A DNA stretch of 64,000 nt from Salegentibacter agarivorans (GCF_900113135.1 NZ_FOOH01000018.1:1-64000), one strand, 5' to 3'. Shown: positions 37,018-46,743, counted from the stretch's first letter. The notes: generated by a model not told the origin, from the sequence alone. Translations and numbers: made by a program.

Positions 37018-38082
37018 ATGAAAAAACATAATTATAGCGCCGGACCCTGTATTTTACCACAGGAAGTTTTTAAAGAAGCGGCGCAAGGTATTTTAAATTA
37101 CCAGGATTCAGGCTTGTCTATTATGGAAATTTCGCATCGCAGCGCTGCTTTTGTAGATGTGATGGAAGAAGCCCGAAGCCTTTCCCTTGATCTTTTAGGA
37201 CTTCAAGATAAAGGCTACAAAGCCCTTTTTCTGCAAGGCGGTGCCAGCATGCAATTTCTAATGACTGCTTATAATTTATTGAATAAAAAAGCAGCTTATC
37301 TCAATACCGGTACCTGGTCTACCAAAGCGATAAAAGAAGCGAAACTTTTTGGTGAAGTATTTGAAGTTGCCTCTTCAAAGGACAAGAACTTCAACTATAT
37401 CCCAAAGAATTATCAAATTCCCTCTGATGTAGATTATTTTCACTGCACCAGCAATAACACTATTTTTGGGACCCAAATTAAAGATTTTCCGCAAATGGAT
37501 GCACCAGTTGTTTGTGATATGAGTAGCGATATTTTTTCCCGTGAACTCGATTTTTCAAAATTTGATCTTATTTATGCAGGAGCTCAAAAAAATATGGGCC
37601 CGGCAGGAACTACACTCGTTGTGCTCAAAGAAGATATCTTAGGAAAGGTTGAGCGCGAGATTCCTTCAATGTTAAATTACAAAGTACACCTGGAAAAGGA
37701 TAGTATGTTCAATACCCCGGCTGTTTACGCGGTTTACGTTTCGCTATTAACCCTAAAATGGATTAAAAATAACGGCGGAATTGCAGCCATGGAAAAACGA
37801 AATAATGAAAAAGCCGATTTACTTTATAAAGAAATAGATAGAAATCCGCTTTTTAAAGGTTTTGCTGAAGTTGAAGATCGTTCGGTAATGAATGCCACTT
37901 TTAATCTTACCGATGAAAGCAAAAAAGAAGCTTTTGATAAACTTTGGAAAGATGCGGGCATTAACGGACTTAACGGCCACAGGAGTGTTGGCGGTTACCG
38001 TGCTTCTATGTACAACGCTTTAGATATTGAAAGCGTAAAAGTCCTGGTTGAAACAATGCGGCAGCTGGAACAGCAGTCGTAA
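37018..38082 (+). CDS. serC: Phosphoserine aminotransferase
   Basis: 354 residues. The start KKHNYSAGPCILPQEV and the PLP lysine in YAGAQKNMGPAG (about residue 190) are diagnostic, as is HRSVGGYRASMYNAL at the end. It converts 3-phosphohydroxypyruvate and glutamate to O-phosphoserine. The serA gene follows after about 110 bases, so two steps of serine synthesis sit side by side; serB is not in the window. Confidence 0.96.
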   Translation: MKKHNYSAGPCILPQEVFKEAAQGILNYQDSGLSIMEISHRSAAFVDVMEEARSLSLDLLGLQDKGYKALFLQGGASMQFLMTAYNLLNKKAAYLNTGTWSTKAIKEAKLFGEVFEVASSKDKNFNYIPKNYQIPSDVDYFHCTSNNTIFGTQIKDFPQMDAPVVCDMSSDIFSRELDFSKFDLIYAGAQKNMGPAGTTLVVLKEDILGKVEREIPSMLNYKVHLEKDSMFNTPAVYAVYVSLLTLKWIKNNGGIAAMEKRNNEKADLLYKEIDRNPLFKGFAEVEDRSVMNATFNLTDESKKEAFDKLWKDAGINGLNGHRSVGGYRASMYNALDIESVKVLVETMRQLEQQS

Positions 38083-38191
38083 ATCAGAATCCAAAACCCG
38101 GCCTGAAACTGGATAAATAAATTGAAAACGTACAGGAAAAAAAATATAATCCTTTACAAAACTCCCATAAGAGGGATTAAATAATAAATAA

Positions 38192-39199
38192 ATGAAACCT
38201 GAAGATTTTTTTAATAAACCCACTACTCCAACTCAACCTGAAAGGATTAAAATCCTGGCCAACGACGGTCTTGCAAAAGCCGGGATAGAACAACTTGAAA
38301 AAGCAGGTTTCGAGGTCATAAGTACAAAAGTAGCTCAGGAACAACTTGCTGATTATATAAATTCAAAAAACATTCAGGTTTTACTTGTTCGAAGCGCTAC
38401 CAATGTAGACAAAGCAATTATTGATACCTGTAAAAATTTAAAATTAATTGGCCGCGGTGGTGTTGGCTTAGACAATATTGCGGTAGAATATGCTGAAAGC
38501 AAAGGCATACAAGTCATTAATACGCCACAGGCAGCTTCAGGATCGGTGGCAGAACTTGTTTTTGCGCATCTTTTTAGCGGAGTAAGGAAATTGTTTGATT
38601 CTAACAGGAATATGCCTTTAGAGGGAGAATCAAGATTTAAGGAATTAAAGAAATCCTATTCCGCAGGAATCGAACTGCGAGGAAAAACCCTTGGAATTAT
38701 AGGTTTTGGTAAAATTGGTCGTAAAGTTGCTAAAATTGCTTTAGGCCTGGGAATGAAGGTTATTGCGAGCGATAAAGAAGATGGGGAAGTAAAAATTACT
38801 TTAGAATTCTATAATCATCAAAGTATAGAAATCCCTATAAAAACTGAACCTGTAGAAGGACTTATAAAACATTCAGATTTTATAACGCTACATGTACCTG
38901 CTCAAACTAAACCATTAATTGGAAAAAAGGAACTGGAAGCGATGAAACCGGGAGTGGGGATCATTAACACTGCTCGTGGTGGCGTTATAGATGAAGTAGC
39001 GCTTTTGGATGCTATAGAAGATGGTAAAGTTGCTTTTGCAGGCTTAGATACTTTTGAAGCCGAACCAAGACCGGCCATTAAATTATTGATGAACGAGAAA
39101 TTGTCTTTAAGTCCGCATATAGGTGCATCTACTTTAGAAGCCCAGGAACGTATAGGTTTAGAACTTTCAAAACAAATTATTTCTTATTTTAAAAAATAA
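38192..39199 (+). CDS. serA: D-3-phosphoglycerate dehydrogenase
   Basis: 335 residues, short form without a C-terminal ACT domain. LIGRGGVGLDNIAV, the Rossmann motif GIIGFGKIGRKVA, TARGGVIDEVAL with its Arg, and SPHIGAST with the catalytic His are all present. It oxidises 3-phosphoglycerate to start serine synthesis. The annotated start gives a 22-residue Pro/Thr-containing leader before the usual IKILANDG opening; no other common start codon is closer, so the leader seems real. Lacking an ACT domain, it is probably not inhibited by serine. Confidence 0.93.
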   Translation: MKPEDFFNKPTTPTQPERIKILANDGLAKAGIEQLEKAGFEVISTKVAQEQLADYINSKNIQVLLVRSATNVDKAIIDTCKNLKLIGRGGVGLDNIAVEYAESKGIQVINTPQAASGSVAELVFAHLFSGVRKLFDSNRNMPLEGESRFKELKKSYSAGIELRGKTLGIIGFGKIGRKVAKIALGLGMKVIASDKEDGEVKITLEFYNHQSIEIPIKTEPVEGLIKHSDFITLHVPAQTKPLIGKKELEAMKPGVGIINTARGGVIDEVALLDAIEDGKVAFAGLDTFEAEPRPAIKLLMNEKLSLSPHIGASTLEAQERIGLELSKQIISYFKK

Positions 39200-39276
39200 A
39201 CAACCTGAGAGCAAGCTTAGTAGCCATTGATAGCGAATAGTTGTTTAATTATAACGGAGGTCTTTTGAGCATCTAA

Positions 39277-39294
39277 TCTCCATTATCGAGCAGA
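39277..39294 (+). repeat. Copy of the TCTCGATTATCGAG dispersed motif
   Basis: TCTCCATTATCGAGCAGA, preceded by GAGCATCTAA. It resembles segments at 49330-49347, 62578-62597 (minus strand), 29073-29090 and, less well, 45107-45123 (minus). All are between genes or just upstream of one. Confidence 0.5.
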
Positions 39295-39362
39295 TTATAA
39301 TAAAGCTTTAACGTGACTTACTATTTAAAAGCCGTAAATTCATTTTAATAAAAAATAAAATC

Positions 39363-39983
39363 ATGGCTTCAATATTAGATTTACTTAATACCCAAACGGG
39401 AGATCAGCTGGTGAATAAAGCCAGCGAAAAAACTTCAGAAGAGAAAAGTAAAATTACCTCGGTATTGGGAATGGCTATGCCGTTAATTCTTGGCGCGATG
39501 AAAAGAAACGCTAAAGATCCTAAAGGTGCCGAAAGTTTAGATAAAGCTTTACAGGATGAAAAACATAATGGAGAGGTTTTAGATAATTTGGGAGAAAAAG
39601 ATCCTGAAGACCTTACTAACGAGGGTAGCAAGATTTTAAACCACGTTTTAGGAGCAAAACAAAGCGGAATTAGTAAAACCATTGCCGGAACATTAAATAT
39701 TGATGAATCTACGGTGAATAATATCCTGGAAATGGCTGCCCCGGTAGTTATGGGCTTATTAGGACAGCAAAAAAGAAAAGATAATGTAGGTTCTTCAGGT
39801 TTATCTGGTTTATTAGGTTCGGTTATGGGATCTGATGATTCTCACGACCAATCTTTACTGGAAACTTTATTAGACGCCGATGGTGATGGCAGCGTAATAG
39901 ATGATGTTGCCGGAATGGCATTTGGAGGTAAAAAAGGCAAAAAAGGGGGTAGTCTGCTTGGTGGTATGTTAGGCGGAAAATAA
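39363..39983 (+). CDS. DUF937 family protein
   Basis: 206 residues. A helical domain of the DUF937 type (SILDLLNTQTGDQLVNKASEKTSEEKSKI, then GMAMPLILGAMKRNA, then LGAKQSGISKTIAG) covers most of the length. The end is Gly/Lys-rich low complexity (GKKGKKGGSLLGGMLGG). No signal peptide is seen. The function of the family is unknown. The 160 bases before the start hold no gene, only the short repeat motif at 39277-39294. Confidence 0.85.
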   Translation: MASILDLLNTQTGDQLVNKASEKTSEEKSKITSVLGMAMPLILGAMKRNAKDPKGAESLDKALQDEKHNGEVLDNLGEKDPEDLTNEGSKILNHVLGAKQSGISKTIAGTLNIDESTVNNILEMAAPVVMGLLGQQKRKDNVGSSGLSGLLGSVMGSDDSHDQSLLETLLDADGDGSVIDDVAGMAFGGKKGKKGGSLLGGMLGGK

Positions 39984-40099
39984 ATTAATTTAAAGAATAT
40001 TATATTTTTCAGCAGATAAGATTTTAATATATTCCTTTTTGTTTGATGAAAAGGAATAGATTGAAAAATTTAGTCTCGATTTTAGAATAAAGAACAGGC

Positions 40100-40519
40100 A
40101 TGAAAAACTTCATTTATATTTTACTACTGGGTTTATTTATTTATAGCTGCGGAAGCTCAAGAAATAGAAACCTTGGAGATTCTCAAATAAATGAGGATAC
40201 AGTGCGCATTGCAAACGATAGCCTGGAATATGAAATTATAATTATTGAACCGGGTTTTAATCTTTTTATAAATTCCATAGCTAAACCTGAAGGTTATTAT
40301 TCTCAACAATACCTGGAAAACAAAAACCGAATTTTAGTTTCAGATTATAATCAGCGCGTTAGGCAACCCCAGGTATATAATTCCGATCTGTATTTGCAGG
40401 AAATTAATTACGATCCTAATATAGATTACGGGTACGAGGTAAATTATTTGCTATACAATTACTTTGTGTTTTTCAGCAGGCATTATAATCAGCGATTCTC
40501 TGTACCTACGCGTATTTAA
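40100..40519 (+). CDS. DUF6146-like lipoprotein
   Basis: 139 residues. The signal MKNFIYILLLGLFIYSCGSS has a lipobox ending in Cys, so it is lipid-anchored. The rest (EYEIIIIEPGFNLFINSIAKPEGYYSQQYLE and a Tyr/Asn-rich second half) matches my memory of a short flavobacterial lipoprotein family, DUF6146. No catalytic motif is visible. It lies between DUF937 and a small membrane protein gene, all on the plus strand. Confidence 0.75.
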   Translation: MKNFIYILLLGLFIYSCGSSRNRNLGDSQINEDTVRIANDSLEYEIIIIEPGFNLFINSIAKPEGYYSQQYLENKNRILVSDYNQRVRQPQVYNSDLYLQEINYDPNIDYGYEVNYLLYNYFVFFSRHYNQRFSVPTRI

Positions 40520-40563
40520 CACTCATTATTTTAATTCTTCGAAGCTTTTAGTATTTTTGCGGC

Positions 40564-40866
40564 ATGAATAAGTTAAAAGCACGTTGGGGTATAGATTCTA
40601 ATTGGCAAATATTTATAATATTTATAGTGTTTGCTATTACGGGATCTACTTCAGCTAAATTAGCTGAGCCTCTATGTAATTTCCTGGGTATCTACCAGGC
40701 ATCCTCTCATTGGGCGGTTTACTGGAGCGCTAGAATATTCCTGATTTTTCCTATTTACCAGGTTCTATTGGTTAGTTTTGGCTGGATTTTTGGCCAGTTT
40801 CAGTTCTTTTGGGCCTTCGAAAAGAAAATGCTAAGTAGAATGGGCTTTGCTAAATTATTCCAGTAA
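40564..40866 (+). CDS. Small membrane protein (DUF6787-like)
   Basis: 100 residues with three hydrophobic segments (FIIFIVFAITGSTSAKLAE, a middle one around WSARIFLIFPIYQVLL, and GWIFGQFQFFWAF). The end RMGF is retained in homologues as I recall. A TATTTTTG box at 40552-40559 lies only 4 bases before the ATG, so the transcript may be nearly leaderless. The function is unknown. Confidence 0.7.
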   Translation: MNKLKARWGIDSNWQIFIIFIVFAITGSTSAKLAEPLCNFLGIYQASSHWAVYWSARIFLIFPIYQVLLVSFGWIFGQFQFFWAFEKKMLSRMGFAKLFQ

Positions 40867-40872
40867 TTATTC

Positions 40873-41190
40873 TTGAAATTCCTTAAACACATATTCGCTA
40901 TATTATTGGGAGCATTACTTTTGCTTCCGGTTGTAATAAGTTTCTCGCATATTTTTAGCGGTCACGGCCACGAATTATGTGTAAATTATGCTGATAAGCA
41001 TTTTCACGAAAGTAGCCTGGACTGTGAACTCTATTCTTTTCATCAAAGTCCGGTACTTGCTGCCGGTTTTATAAATTTTGAGCCGCTTGTAGAAAAACAG
41101 ATCAAAAAACAATTCTTCGATTTTTATCAATTTTTAAGTGATTATCAAAAGCTCCCTTTCGAGCTTCGCGGTCCTCCACTGGCTGCCTAA
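40873..41190 (+). CDS. Exported His/Cys-containing small protein, partner of the TonB receptor
   Basis: 105 residues starting at TTG, 6 bases after the preceding stop. A hydrophobic leader (LKHIFAILLGALLLLPVVISF) is followed by HIFSGHGHELCVNYADKHFHESSLDC, a string of His and Cys able to bind metal, and the protein ends RGPPLAA. The layout recalls small flavobacterial proteins that precede metal-related TonB receptors. The receptor gene follows after 45 bases in the same direction. A periplasmic metal sensor or carrier is a guess. Confidence 0.7.
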   Translation: MKFLKHIFAILLGALLLLPVVISFSHIFSGHGHELCVNYADKHFHESSLDCELYSFHQSPVLAAGFINFEPLVEKQIKKQFFDFYQFLSDYQKLPFELRGPPLAA

Positions 41191-41235
41191 CATCCGTTTT
41201 TATTTGTTAGAATTTTAATTATTTAAAAATAATAT

Positions 41236-43575
41236 ATGAAAAGTTTACTTTTCTCATTGCTTTTTATAGCAGTGAGTCCAATTATATATGCTCAGAATAA
41301 CTTCTCGGGCAAGGTTACCAATGCTGAAACCGGAGAACCGGTATTTAGTGCCAATGTTTATTTTCCTGAATTAAGTAAAGGTGCTATGACCGATCTTGAT
41401 GGCAACTTTACAGTTGAAAATATCCCTAACGGAAAATTTAAAATTATAGTTTCTTCAGTAGGTTTCGGCACATACTCCAACGAATTAGATTTTCCTGAAA
41501 CTTCTACTTTAAGTATCACTTTAGAAAAATCGGCTATAGAGATGGAAGAAGTGATAGTCTCTACTCCTTTTCACCAGTTACAAAGTGAAAATGTAATGCG
41601 TGTAGAGCGGGAGAATGTAGCAGAATTAAACCGTAAAGGAGCCGTTACTTTAAGCGACGGGATAACCCAAATTGCCGGCGTGGAAAGTTTAACCACAGGA
41701 GTTGGAATTGGAAAACCGGTAATTAGAGGTTTAAGTTCTAATCGTGTTTTGGTTTATACACAGGGAGTTAGATTAGAAAATCAGCAGTATGGAGATGAGC
41801 ACGGGCTTGGTATTAGTTCTAAAGGAATTGAAAGTGTTGAGATTATAAAAGGCCCTGCTTCCCTGCTCTATGGAAGCGATGCCATTGGTGGTGTACTTTA
41901 CCTTAACCCAGAACGTTATGCAGCAGCAAACAAAACTAACGCTGAAGCAGATGTAAATTATTTCAGTAATACCCAGGGATACCAGGGAAGTGTGATGGCC
42001 AAAACATCTGGAGAAAAATTAAAATTTCTGGCTCGCGGTAGTTATGCCGCACATAGTGATTATGAAACCGGGGATGGAGAAAGGGTTACTAATACCCGAT
42101 TTAATGAAACCGATTTTAAAGCGGGCATCGGCTACCAGGATGCTAAATTCAAAACCGATTTAAGGTATAATTTCAATAAATCGAATATTGGAATTCCGGA
42201 AGAAATAGGGGTACAATCTACAGATAAAGATCCCCTTCTTCCCTACCAGGAAATTGATAATCATATTCTAAGTTTAGAAAATAAACTTTATTTCAGCAAT
42301 TCAAGTCTTGATTTTAAAGTAGGTTATCAATACAATAACCGGAAAGAGTTTGAAGAACACCACCACGAAGGAGAGCACGAAGAAGAAAATGCAGAGGAAG
42401 AACATCTGGAAGAGAATGAAGGTACCGACCATCCTGCTTTAGAAATGCACCTTGAAACCTTGAATTATAATCTAAAATATAATTTACCAAGAACAGGGAG
42501 ATTTGAAACAATTTTGGGAGTTCAGGGAATGCACCAAACCAATACAAACTATGGCGAAGAAATTTTAATCCCAGATGCCACTACTACAGATTTTGGTTTT
42601 TTCGCGACTACCCACGTTCATTTTGACCGATGGGATTTCCAGGGAGGTTTACGTTTTGATACCAGGAGTATAGACAGCAAAGCAGTAGAAGCTCACGAAG
42701 AAGAACATATAGGAGACGAGCATGAAGGGGAAGAACATGAAGAGGAACACGATCACGACCACGAAACAGGCGAAATTGCAGCAATAAATAATTCGTATAA
42801 AAGTATAAACGGTGCGCTGGGGGCAAAATATAATGTTACCGAAAATTTAAGCGCAAGATTAAACCTGGCTACCGGTTTTAGAGCGCCAAATTTATCTGAA
42901 TTAACTTCTAACGGTTCTCACCACGGTACCAATAGGTATGAGGTTGGAGATCAAAATCTTGAAAATGAACAGAATTTCCAGGTAGATCTTTCTTTAGAAT
43001 GGCGAAATAAGCATTTTGAAGCTTTTGTGAACGGCTTTCATAATTCAATAAGCGATTATATTTATTTACAGCCTACGGGAGAATTAATAGATGATAATCC
43101 TGTTTTTGAATACACTCAGAATAATGCTGAATTATACGGTGGTGAAGTTGGAGTTCATATTCACCCGCACCCTTTAGACTGGTTACACCTTGAAAGTAGT
43201 TTTGAGACCGTAACGGGAAAAAGAAGGAATGGAGAATATTTACCGCTAATTCCAGCAAATTCCTTAACCAATACTTTAAGATTAGAATTTGACAATCCAG
43301 AAGATAAAATATATAGTAAGTATTCTTTCTTAAGATTGAAAAATGTATTTAATCAAAATAATGTAGATGCTTTTGAAACCCGTACCGGTGGTTATGGTCT
43401 ATTAGGTGCAGGATTTGGAGGGCAATTCGCTATTAATTCCAGTGAAATGAGAATTGGCATAAGTGCAAACAATATTTTGAATAAAGATTATATCTCCCAT
43501 CTTTCGCGTTTAAAACCCGACGGTATCTCTAATATTGGTAGAAATATTTCTGTTTCAGTAAGGTGGTTGCTTTAA
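41236..43575 (+). CDS. TonB-dependent receptor with His/Glu-rich loops (probable metal uptake)
   Basis: 779 residues. Signal peptide to YAQ (residue 20), a carboxypeptidase-regulatory-like beta domain (21-105), a plug domain with VIRGLSSNRVLVYTQGVRLENQQYGDEHG (about 155-190) and ASLLYGSDAIGGV, then a 22-strand-type barrel ending NISVSVRWLL. Two predicted outer loops, residues about 372-410 and 485-515, are packed with His, Glu and Asp (EEHHHEGEHEEE, EHDHDHE). Such loops are known from zinc receptors such as ZnuD, so zinc or another soft divalent metal is the likely cargo. It is paired with the His/Cys small protein upstream. Confidence 0.88.
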   Translation: MKSLLFSLLFIAVSPIIYAQNNFSGKVTNAETGEPVFSANVYFPELSKGAMTDLDGNFTVENIPNGKFKIIVSSVGFGTYSNELDFPETSTLSITLEKSAIEMEEVIVSTPFHQLQSENVMRVERENVAELNRKGAVTLSDGITQIAGVESLTTGVGIGKPVIRGLSSNRVLVYTQGVRLENQQYGDEHGLGISSKGIESVEIIKGPASLLYGSDAIGGVLYLNPERYAAANKTNAEADVNYFSNTQGYQGSVMAKTSGEKLKFLARGSYAAHSDYETGDGERVTNTRFNETDFKAGIGYQDAKFKTDLRYNFNKSNIGIPEEIGVQSTDKDPLLPYQEIDNHILSLENKLYFSNSSLDFKVGYQYNNRKEFEEHHHEGEHEEENAEEEHLEENEGTDHPALEMHLETLNYNLKYNLPRTGRFETILGVQGMHQTNTNYGEEILIPDATTTDFGFFATTHVHFDRWDFQGGLRFDTRSIDSKAVEAHEEEHIGDEHEGEEHEEEHDHDHETGEIAAINNSYKSINGALGAKYNVTENLSARLNLATGFRAPNLSELTSNGSHHGTNRYEVGDQNLENEQNFQVDLSLEWRNKHFEAFVNGFHNSISDYIYLQPTGELIDDNPVFEYTQNNAELYGGEVGVHIHPHPLDWLHLESSFETVTGKRRNGEYLPLIPANSLTNTLRLEFDNPEDKIYSKYSFLRLKNVFNQNNVDAFETRTGGYGLLGAGFGGQFAINSSEMRIGISANNILNKDYISHLSRLKPDGISNIGRNISVSVRWLL

Positions 43576-43616
43576 TTAAATAATCCACAAAAAGACCCAA
43601 TCTATTTTATGCAAAT

Positions 43617-43662
43617 AAAAAGACCTCACATTACCGCATCTGCGGAATTGTGAGGTCTAATT
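43617..43662. terminator. Bidirectional terminator behind the TonB receptor gene
   Basis: AGACCTCACA and TGTGAGGTCT pair with an inner CCGC/GCGG stem (43621-43658), A-rich on the left and T-rich on the right. It separates convergent genes. Confidence 0.88.
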
Positions 43663-43679
43663 TTAAGTATTTGGGGTAT

Positions 43680-43922
43680 TTAAACTATAATTTTCTTTTT
43701 CCCTTTAACTTCGGGATTATTGTCTTCTATATTATCTATATGGGTTAGATCATTTTTCTTTCGTTTTTTAAGAAAACTATAGGCTGCAATTCCCGCTCCG
43801 GCTGCTACTGCTCCTACTCCAAGGGCACTTGCCGGTTTTCTCATAATCATTTTTCCTGCTTTGAAGATCACAGCTCGTTTAAGCCATTTTATTCCTTTCT
43901 GTATTGCTTCTTGGTTATTCAT
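43680..43922 (-). CDS. Small Lys-rich membrane-associated protein
   Basis: 80 residues. A basic amphipathic N-terminal half (IKWLKRAVIFKAGKMIMRK) precedes one Gly/Ala span (SALGVGAVAAGAGIAAYSFL) and a charged tail (KKRKKNDLTHIDNIEDN). The GxxxG-like spacing could favour helix packing. No family is recognised. It lies alone between the TonB terminator and the BrkB gene. Confidence 0.65.
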   Translation of the reverse strand: MNNQEAIQKGIKWLKRAVIFKAGKMIMRKPASALGVGAVAAGAGIAAYSFLKKRKKNDLTHIDNIEDNNPEVKGKKKIIV

Positions 43923-44060
43923 AATATTTTTTTATTGGTTTAAGCCCGAAATTTTTCGGTTTATATAAATATCGTGGTAATTCTAAATACCTAACGTTAA
44001 AGAGATTTCAAATAACACAGTTTTAACGCTCTTAGATCGAGAGAATATTCAGTTGAAATT

Positions 44061-44954
44061 TTATTCAAAAGCGGTAACTTTCTTAGCATATCTCTCTGAA
44101 GCTGAATTTAGTTGCGCTCCTAAAAGCACGGTAAAGCAACTAATAAAAAGCCATAGCATCATAATAACCACTGCGGCAATAGAACCATAAACTTCCCCAT
44201 AACTTCCAAAATTACTAACATAAAAAGAGAAACCCCATGAAGCGATTAACCAAAGAATAGTGGCGACCAACGCCCCGGGAACCACCCATTTTAATTTAGG
44301 GTTATTCCGCGCAGGAGCATATTTATAAATAATGCAAAGAAAAAATCCAACAATTAATGCTAGAATTGGCCAGCGTAACCAACTAATAAGGTTTTCAATA
44401 TTTTGAGGCAAGCCTAATTCCCCTACTACGGCGGGAAAAACAACTATTAAGCCCATACTTAAAATCACCAGGATAATAGCGGCAAAAGTAAATAATAAAG
44501 TAAGTGCATTCTGTTTTATAAATCCCCGGGTGCTGCGGGTTGCATAAGCAATATCAATACCGGTAAATAAAGATTTCATTCCTTTATTCGCACTCCAAAT
44601 ACTAAATAAAATACCTATTGCCATTCCCCAACCTAATGTTTTACCCGAAGTGGAGATAAATGCTTCCAGCCTCTTTTCAACAATCCCAAAGGCTTCCTCT
44701 GGCACCATGGAAGCAAGCTGGTTTAATTGATATTCAATTTGCTCAGGATTTACCGCCAACCCGTAAATTGAAACCAGCGCCATTACAGCTGGAAAAATCG
44801 CTAAAAATGCATAAAAAGCTACACCGGCAGATACTATACTTAAGTTATTCTCATCTATTTTATCTTTTATTATAATTGCTATTTTCTTCCAGCCGGAAAA
44901 TGAAATTTTTGACGGATTGGAAATAGTGTTTCGGTCCTGTTCAAACTCTGCCAT
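44061..44954 (-). CDS. YihY/BrkB family inner-membrane protein
   Basis: 297 residues from the ATG at 44954 (MAEFEQDRN). Six hydrophobic segments; SIVSAGVAFYAFLAIFPAVMALVS and YGEVYGSIAAVVIMMLWLFISCFTVLLGAQLN are the two family signatures. It lacks the coiled-coil tail of the paralogue at 15930-16940. The role is not settled for this family. It is monocistronic. A longer start 39 bases upstream adds residues without family support. Confidence 0.88.
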   Translation of the reverse strand: MAEFEQDRNTISNPSKISFSGWKKIAIIIKDKIDENNLSIVSAGVAFYAFLAIFPAVMALVSIYGLAVNPEQIEYQLNQLASMVPEEAFGIVEKRLEAFISTSGKTLGWGMAIGILFSIWSANKGMKSLFTGIDIAYATRSTRGFIKQNALTLLFTFAAIILVILSMGLIVVFPAVVGELGLPQNIENLISWLRWPILALIVGFFLCIIYKYAPARNNPKLKWVVPGALVATILWLIASWGFSFYVSNFGSYGEVYGSIAAVVIMMLWLFISCFTVLLGAQLNSASERYAKKVTAFE

Positions 44955-45053
44955 ATTATAAATTTTGCATTCAGCATAAATTACATAAAACATTTAAAAC
45001 CAAAGAGTACCCGCTGTTAAAGAGTTTTTAAATAATTTACAACAAATGCAAAA

Positions 45054-45086
45054 AAAAGCGGAATCCCGATAAGGAATTCCGCTTTT
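45054..45086 (-). terminator. Terminator behind the 102-aa membrane protein gene
   Basis: AAAAGCGGAAT and ATTCCGCTTTT pair around an 11-base loop, continuing into A/T-runs. It lies 50 bases after the stop at 45137. Confidence 0.85.
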
Positions 45087-45136
45087 ATAAAGTTTTGAAA
45101 GAGTTTTACTCGTTAATCGAAAATTAGCTTTAGGCT

Positions 45137-45445
45137 TTACTCTATTATTTCAACTTCAATTACCCGTTCTTTAGGTTGCTTCTTTTTACTCCACACAAAA
45201 GTATAGAAATACATTAGCGTAAATGTTGGAATAATATCGGTTCCCGGTAAAATCTCTTCAATAAATACAAGTACAGATGCTACTTTTCCTTTTCTCCCGG
45301 GGTACATTTCGCCCATTTTTCTGGCTGCATAAGGTGCCCATAATAAATCAAGAAACGGACCCACTAAAGGAATTGCCATAGTAGCCATACCAATAGCATC
45401 GTACATTAGGCCTTTTATAAATAGTTTATCTTTTAAAAGTTTCAT
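45137..45445 (-). CDS. Uncharacterised small membrane protein
   Basis: 102 residues with two hydrophobic stretches: GLMYDAIGMATMAIPLVGPFLDLLWAP (about 12-38) and IIPTFTLMYFYTFVW (about 70-85). A basic link (RKMGEMYPGRKGK) joins them and the tail is charged. I do not recognise the family. It is separated from folE by 44 bases and may share its transcript. Confidence 0.65.
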   Translation of the reverse strand: MKLLKDKLFIKGLMYDAIGMATMAIPLVGPFLDLLWAPYAARKMGEMYPGRKGKVASVLVFIEEILPGTDIIPTFTLMYFYTFVWSKKKQPKERVIEVEIIE

Positions 45446-45489
45446 TTTGATTGCTTTTAGCCAAATAAAGCAAATAAAGTGCCAGTTTG

Positions 45490-46086
45490 TTATTTAAGAT
45501 CTGAGCTAATGAGTTTTAAAAACTCATTTCTGGTTTCTATCTTCTCAAATTGCCCCCTAAATCCTGAAGTTGTAGTCGCACTATTTTGCTTTTGCACTCC
45601 TCGCATCATCATACACATATGTACGGCTTCTATAACTACTGCTACTCCTTTTGGTTTAAGGGTGTTGTTTATACATTCTAAAATATCATGCGTTAAACGC
45701 TCCTGCACTTGTAGCCGGCGGGCAAAAACATCTACCACTCTGGGTAATTTGCTTAAGCCAACAATATGGCCGTTAGGAATGTAGGCAATATGAGCTTTTC
45801 CAAAAAAAGGCAACATATGGTGTTCGCATAATGAATATAATTCTATGTCTTTTACCACCACCATCTCATCATAACTCTCCTTGAACATCGCTTTTTCTAA
45901 AATGGTTTTAGCATCCATTTTATAACCCTGCGTTAAGAATTGCATAGCTTTTGCCGCGCGTTCTGGAGTGTTTTCTATGCCTTCACGGCTAATATCCTCC
46001 CCTATCCCTTCAAGGATATTTTTATAATTTTGCTGAAGTCCGTCAGTAACCTCAATATTATATTCTTCTTTAAATTTATAAGCCAT
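45490..46086 (-). CDS. folE: GTP cyclohydrolase I
   Basis: 198 residues. [20 protein letters not shown], with the zinc Cys and His, [22 protein letters not shown], and the second zinc Cys in VHMCMMMRG are diagnostic. It makes 7,8-dihydroneopterin triphosphate, the entry to tetrahydrofolate and related pterins. Its start lies 7 bases after the msrA stop, so the two are probably co-transcribed. Confidence 0.96.
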   Translation of the reverse strand: MAYKFKEEYNIEVTDGLQQNYKNILEGIGEDISREGIENTPERAAKAMQFLTQGYKMDAKTILEKAMFKESYDEMVVVKDIELYSLCEHHMLPFFGKAHIAYIPNGHIVGLSKLPRVVDVFARRLQVQERLTHDILECINNTLKPKGVAVVIEAVHMCMMMRGVQKQNSATTTSGFRGQFEKIETRNEFLKLISSDLK

Positions 46087-46093
46087 CTTTTTA

Positions 46094-46636
46094 TTATTTC
46101 AGTTTATCTGAAAAAACTTCAGTTAGTTTTTTTATTTTAGGATCTATAATAAACTGGCAATATGGCTGCTGTCTATGCTGGTTATAGAAATCCTGGTGCT
46201 CTTTTTCTGCAATATAAAAATCTTTTGCCGCAGTTATTTCGGTAACAATTTTATTCTCAAATATCTTTTTTTCTTCAAGTTCTTCAATCACCTTCTCTGC
46301 GGTTTCTTTCTGTTTTTCAGAATGATAAAAAACAGCGCTACGATATTGGGTTCCCACATCGTTTTGTTGTCTATTTAATGTGGTGGGATCGTGTGTGGCA
46401 AAAAATACATACAGCAAATCCTGAAAACTAATTATTTCTGGATTAAACCTTATCTGTATGGCTTCAGCGTGACCTGTTCTGCCCGTTATAATTTCACGAT
46501 AAGCAGGGTTTTTTATATTTCCGCCGGTAAATCCCGAATGTACCTGTTCTACTCCTTTTAAACGTTGAAAAACAGCTTCGGTACACCAGAAACAACCTCC
46601 TGCCAAAGTTGCCAGTTCTAAATTTTCTGTATTCAT
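46094..46636 (-). CDS. msrA: Peptide methionine sulfoxide reductase A
   Basis: 180 residues. The catalytic motif [17 protein letters not shown] lies at residues 13-29, followed by the family blocks HSGFTGG and [10 protein letters not shown], and [23 protein letters not shown]. It reduces the S-epimer of methionine sulfoxide in damaged proteins. No signal peptide, so cytoplasmic. No fused MsrB domain. Confidence 0.96.
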   Translation of the reverse strand: MNTENLELATLAGGCFWCTEAVFQRLKGVEQVHSGFTGGNIKNPAYREIITGRTGHAEAIQIRFNPEIISFQDLLYVFFATHDPTTLNRQQNDVGTQYRSAVFYHSEKQKETAEKVIEELEEKKIFENKIVTEITAAKDFYIAEKEHQDFYNQHRQQPYCQFIIDPKIKKLTEVFSDKLK

Positions 46637-46712
46637 AGATTAATTTTGTTTAGCAAATTTAAGGTAATAATAAACAAATTAGATATAGTTTAACTTGAAT
46701 TTAAATCAAAGC

Positions 46713-46743
46713 TTTGACTGCATTGAGAACTATGATATATTTG
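46713..46743 (+). promoter_or_regulatory. Bacteroidota promoter of the DUF5916 gene
   Basis: TTTG (46713-46716) and TATATTTG (46736-46743) are 19 bases apart, an exact consensus match, 28 bases before the ATG at 46772. Confidence 0.78.
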
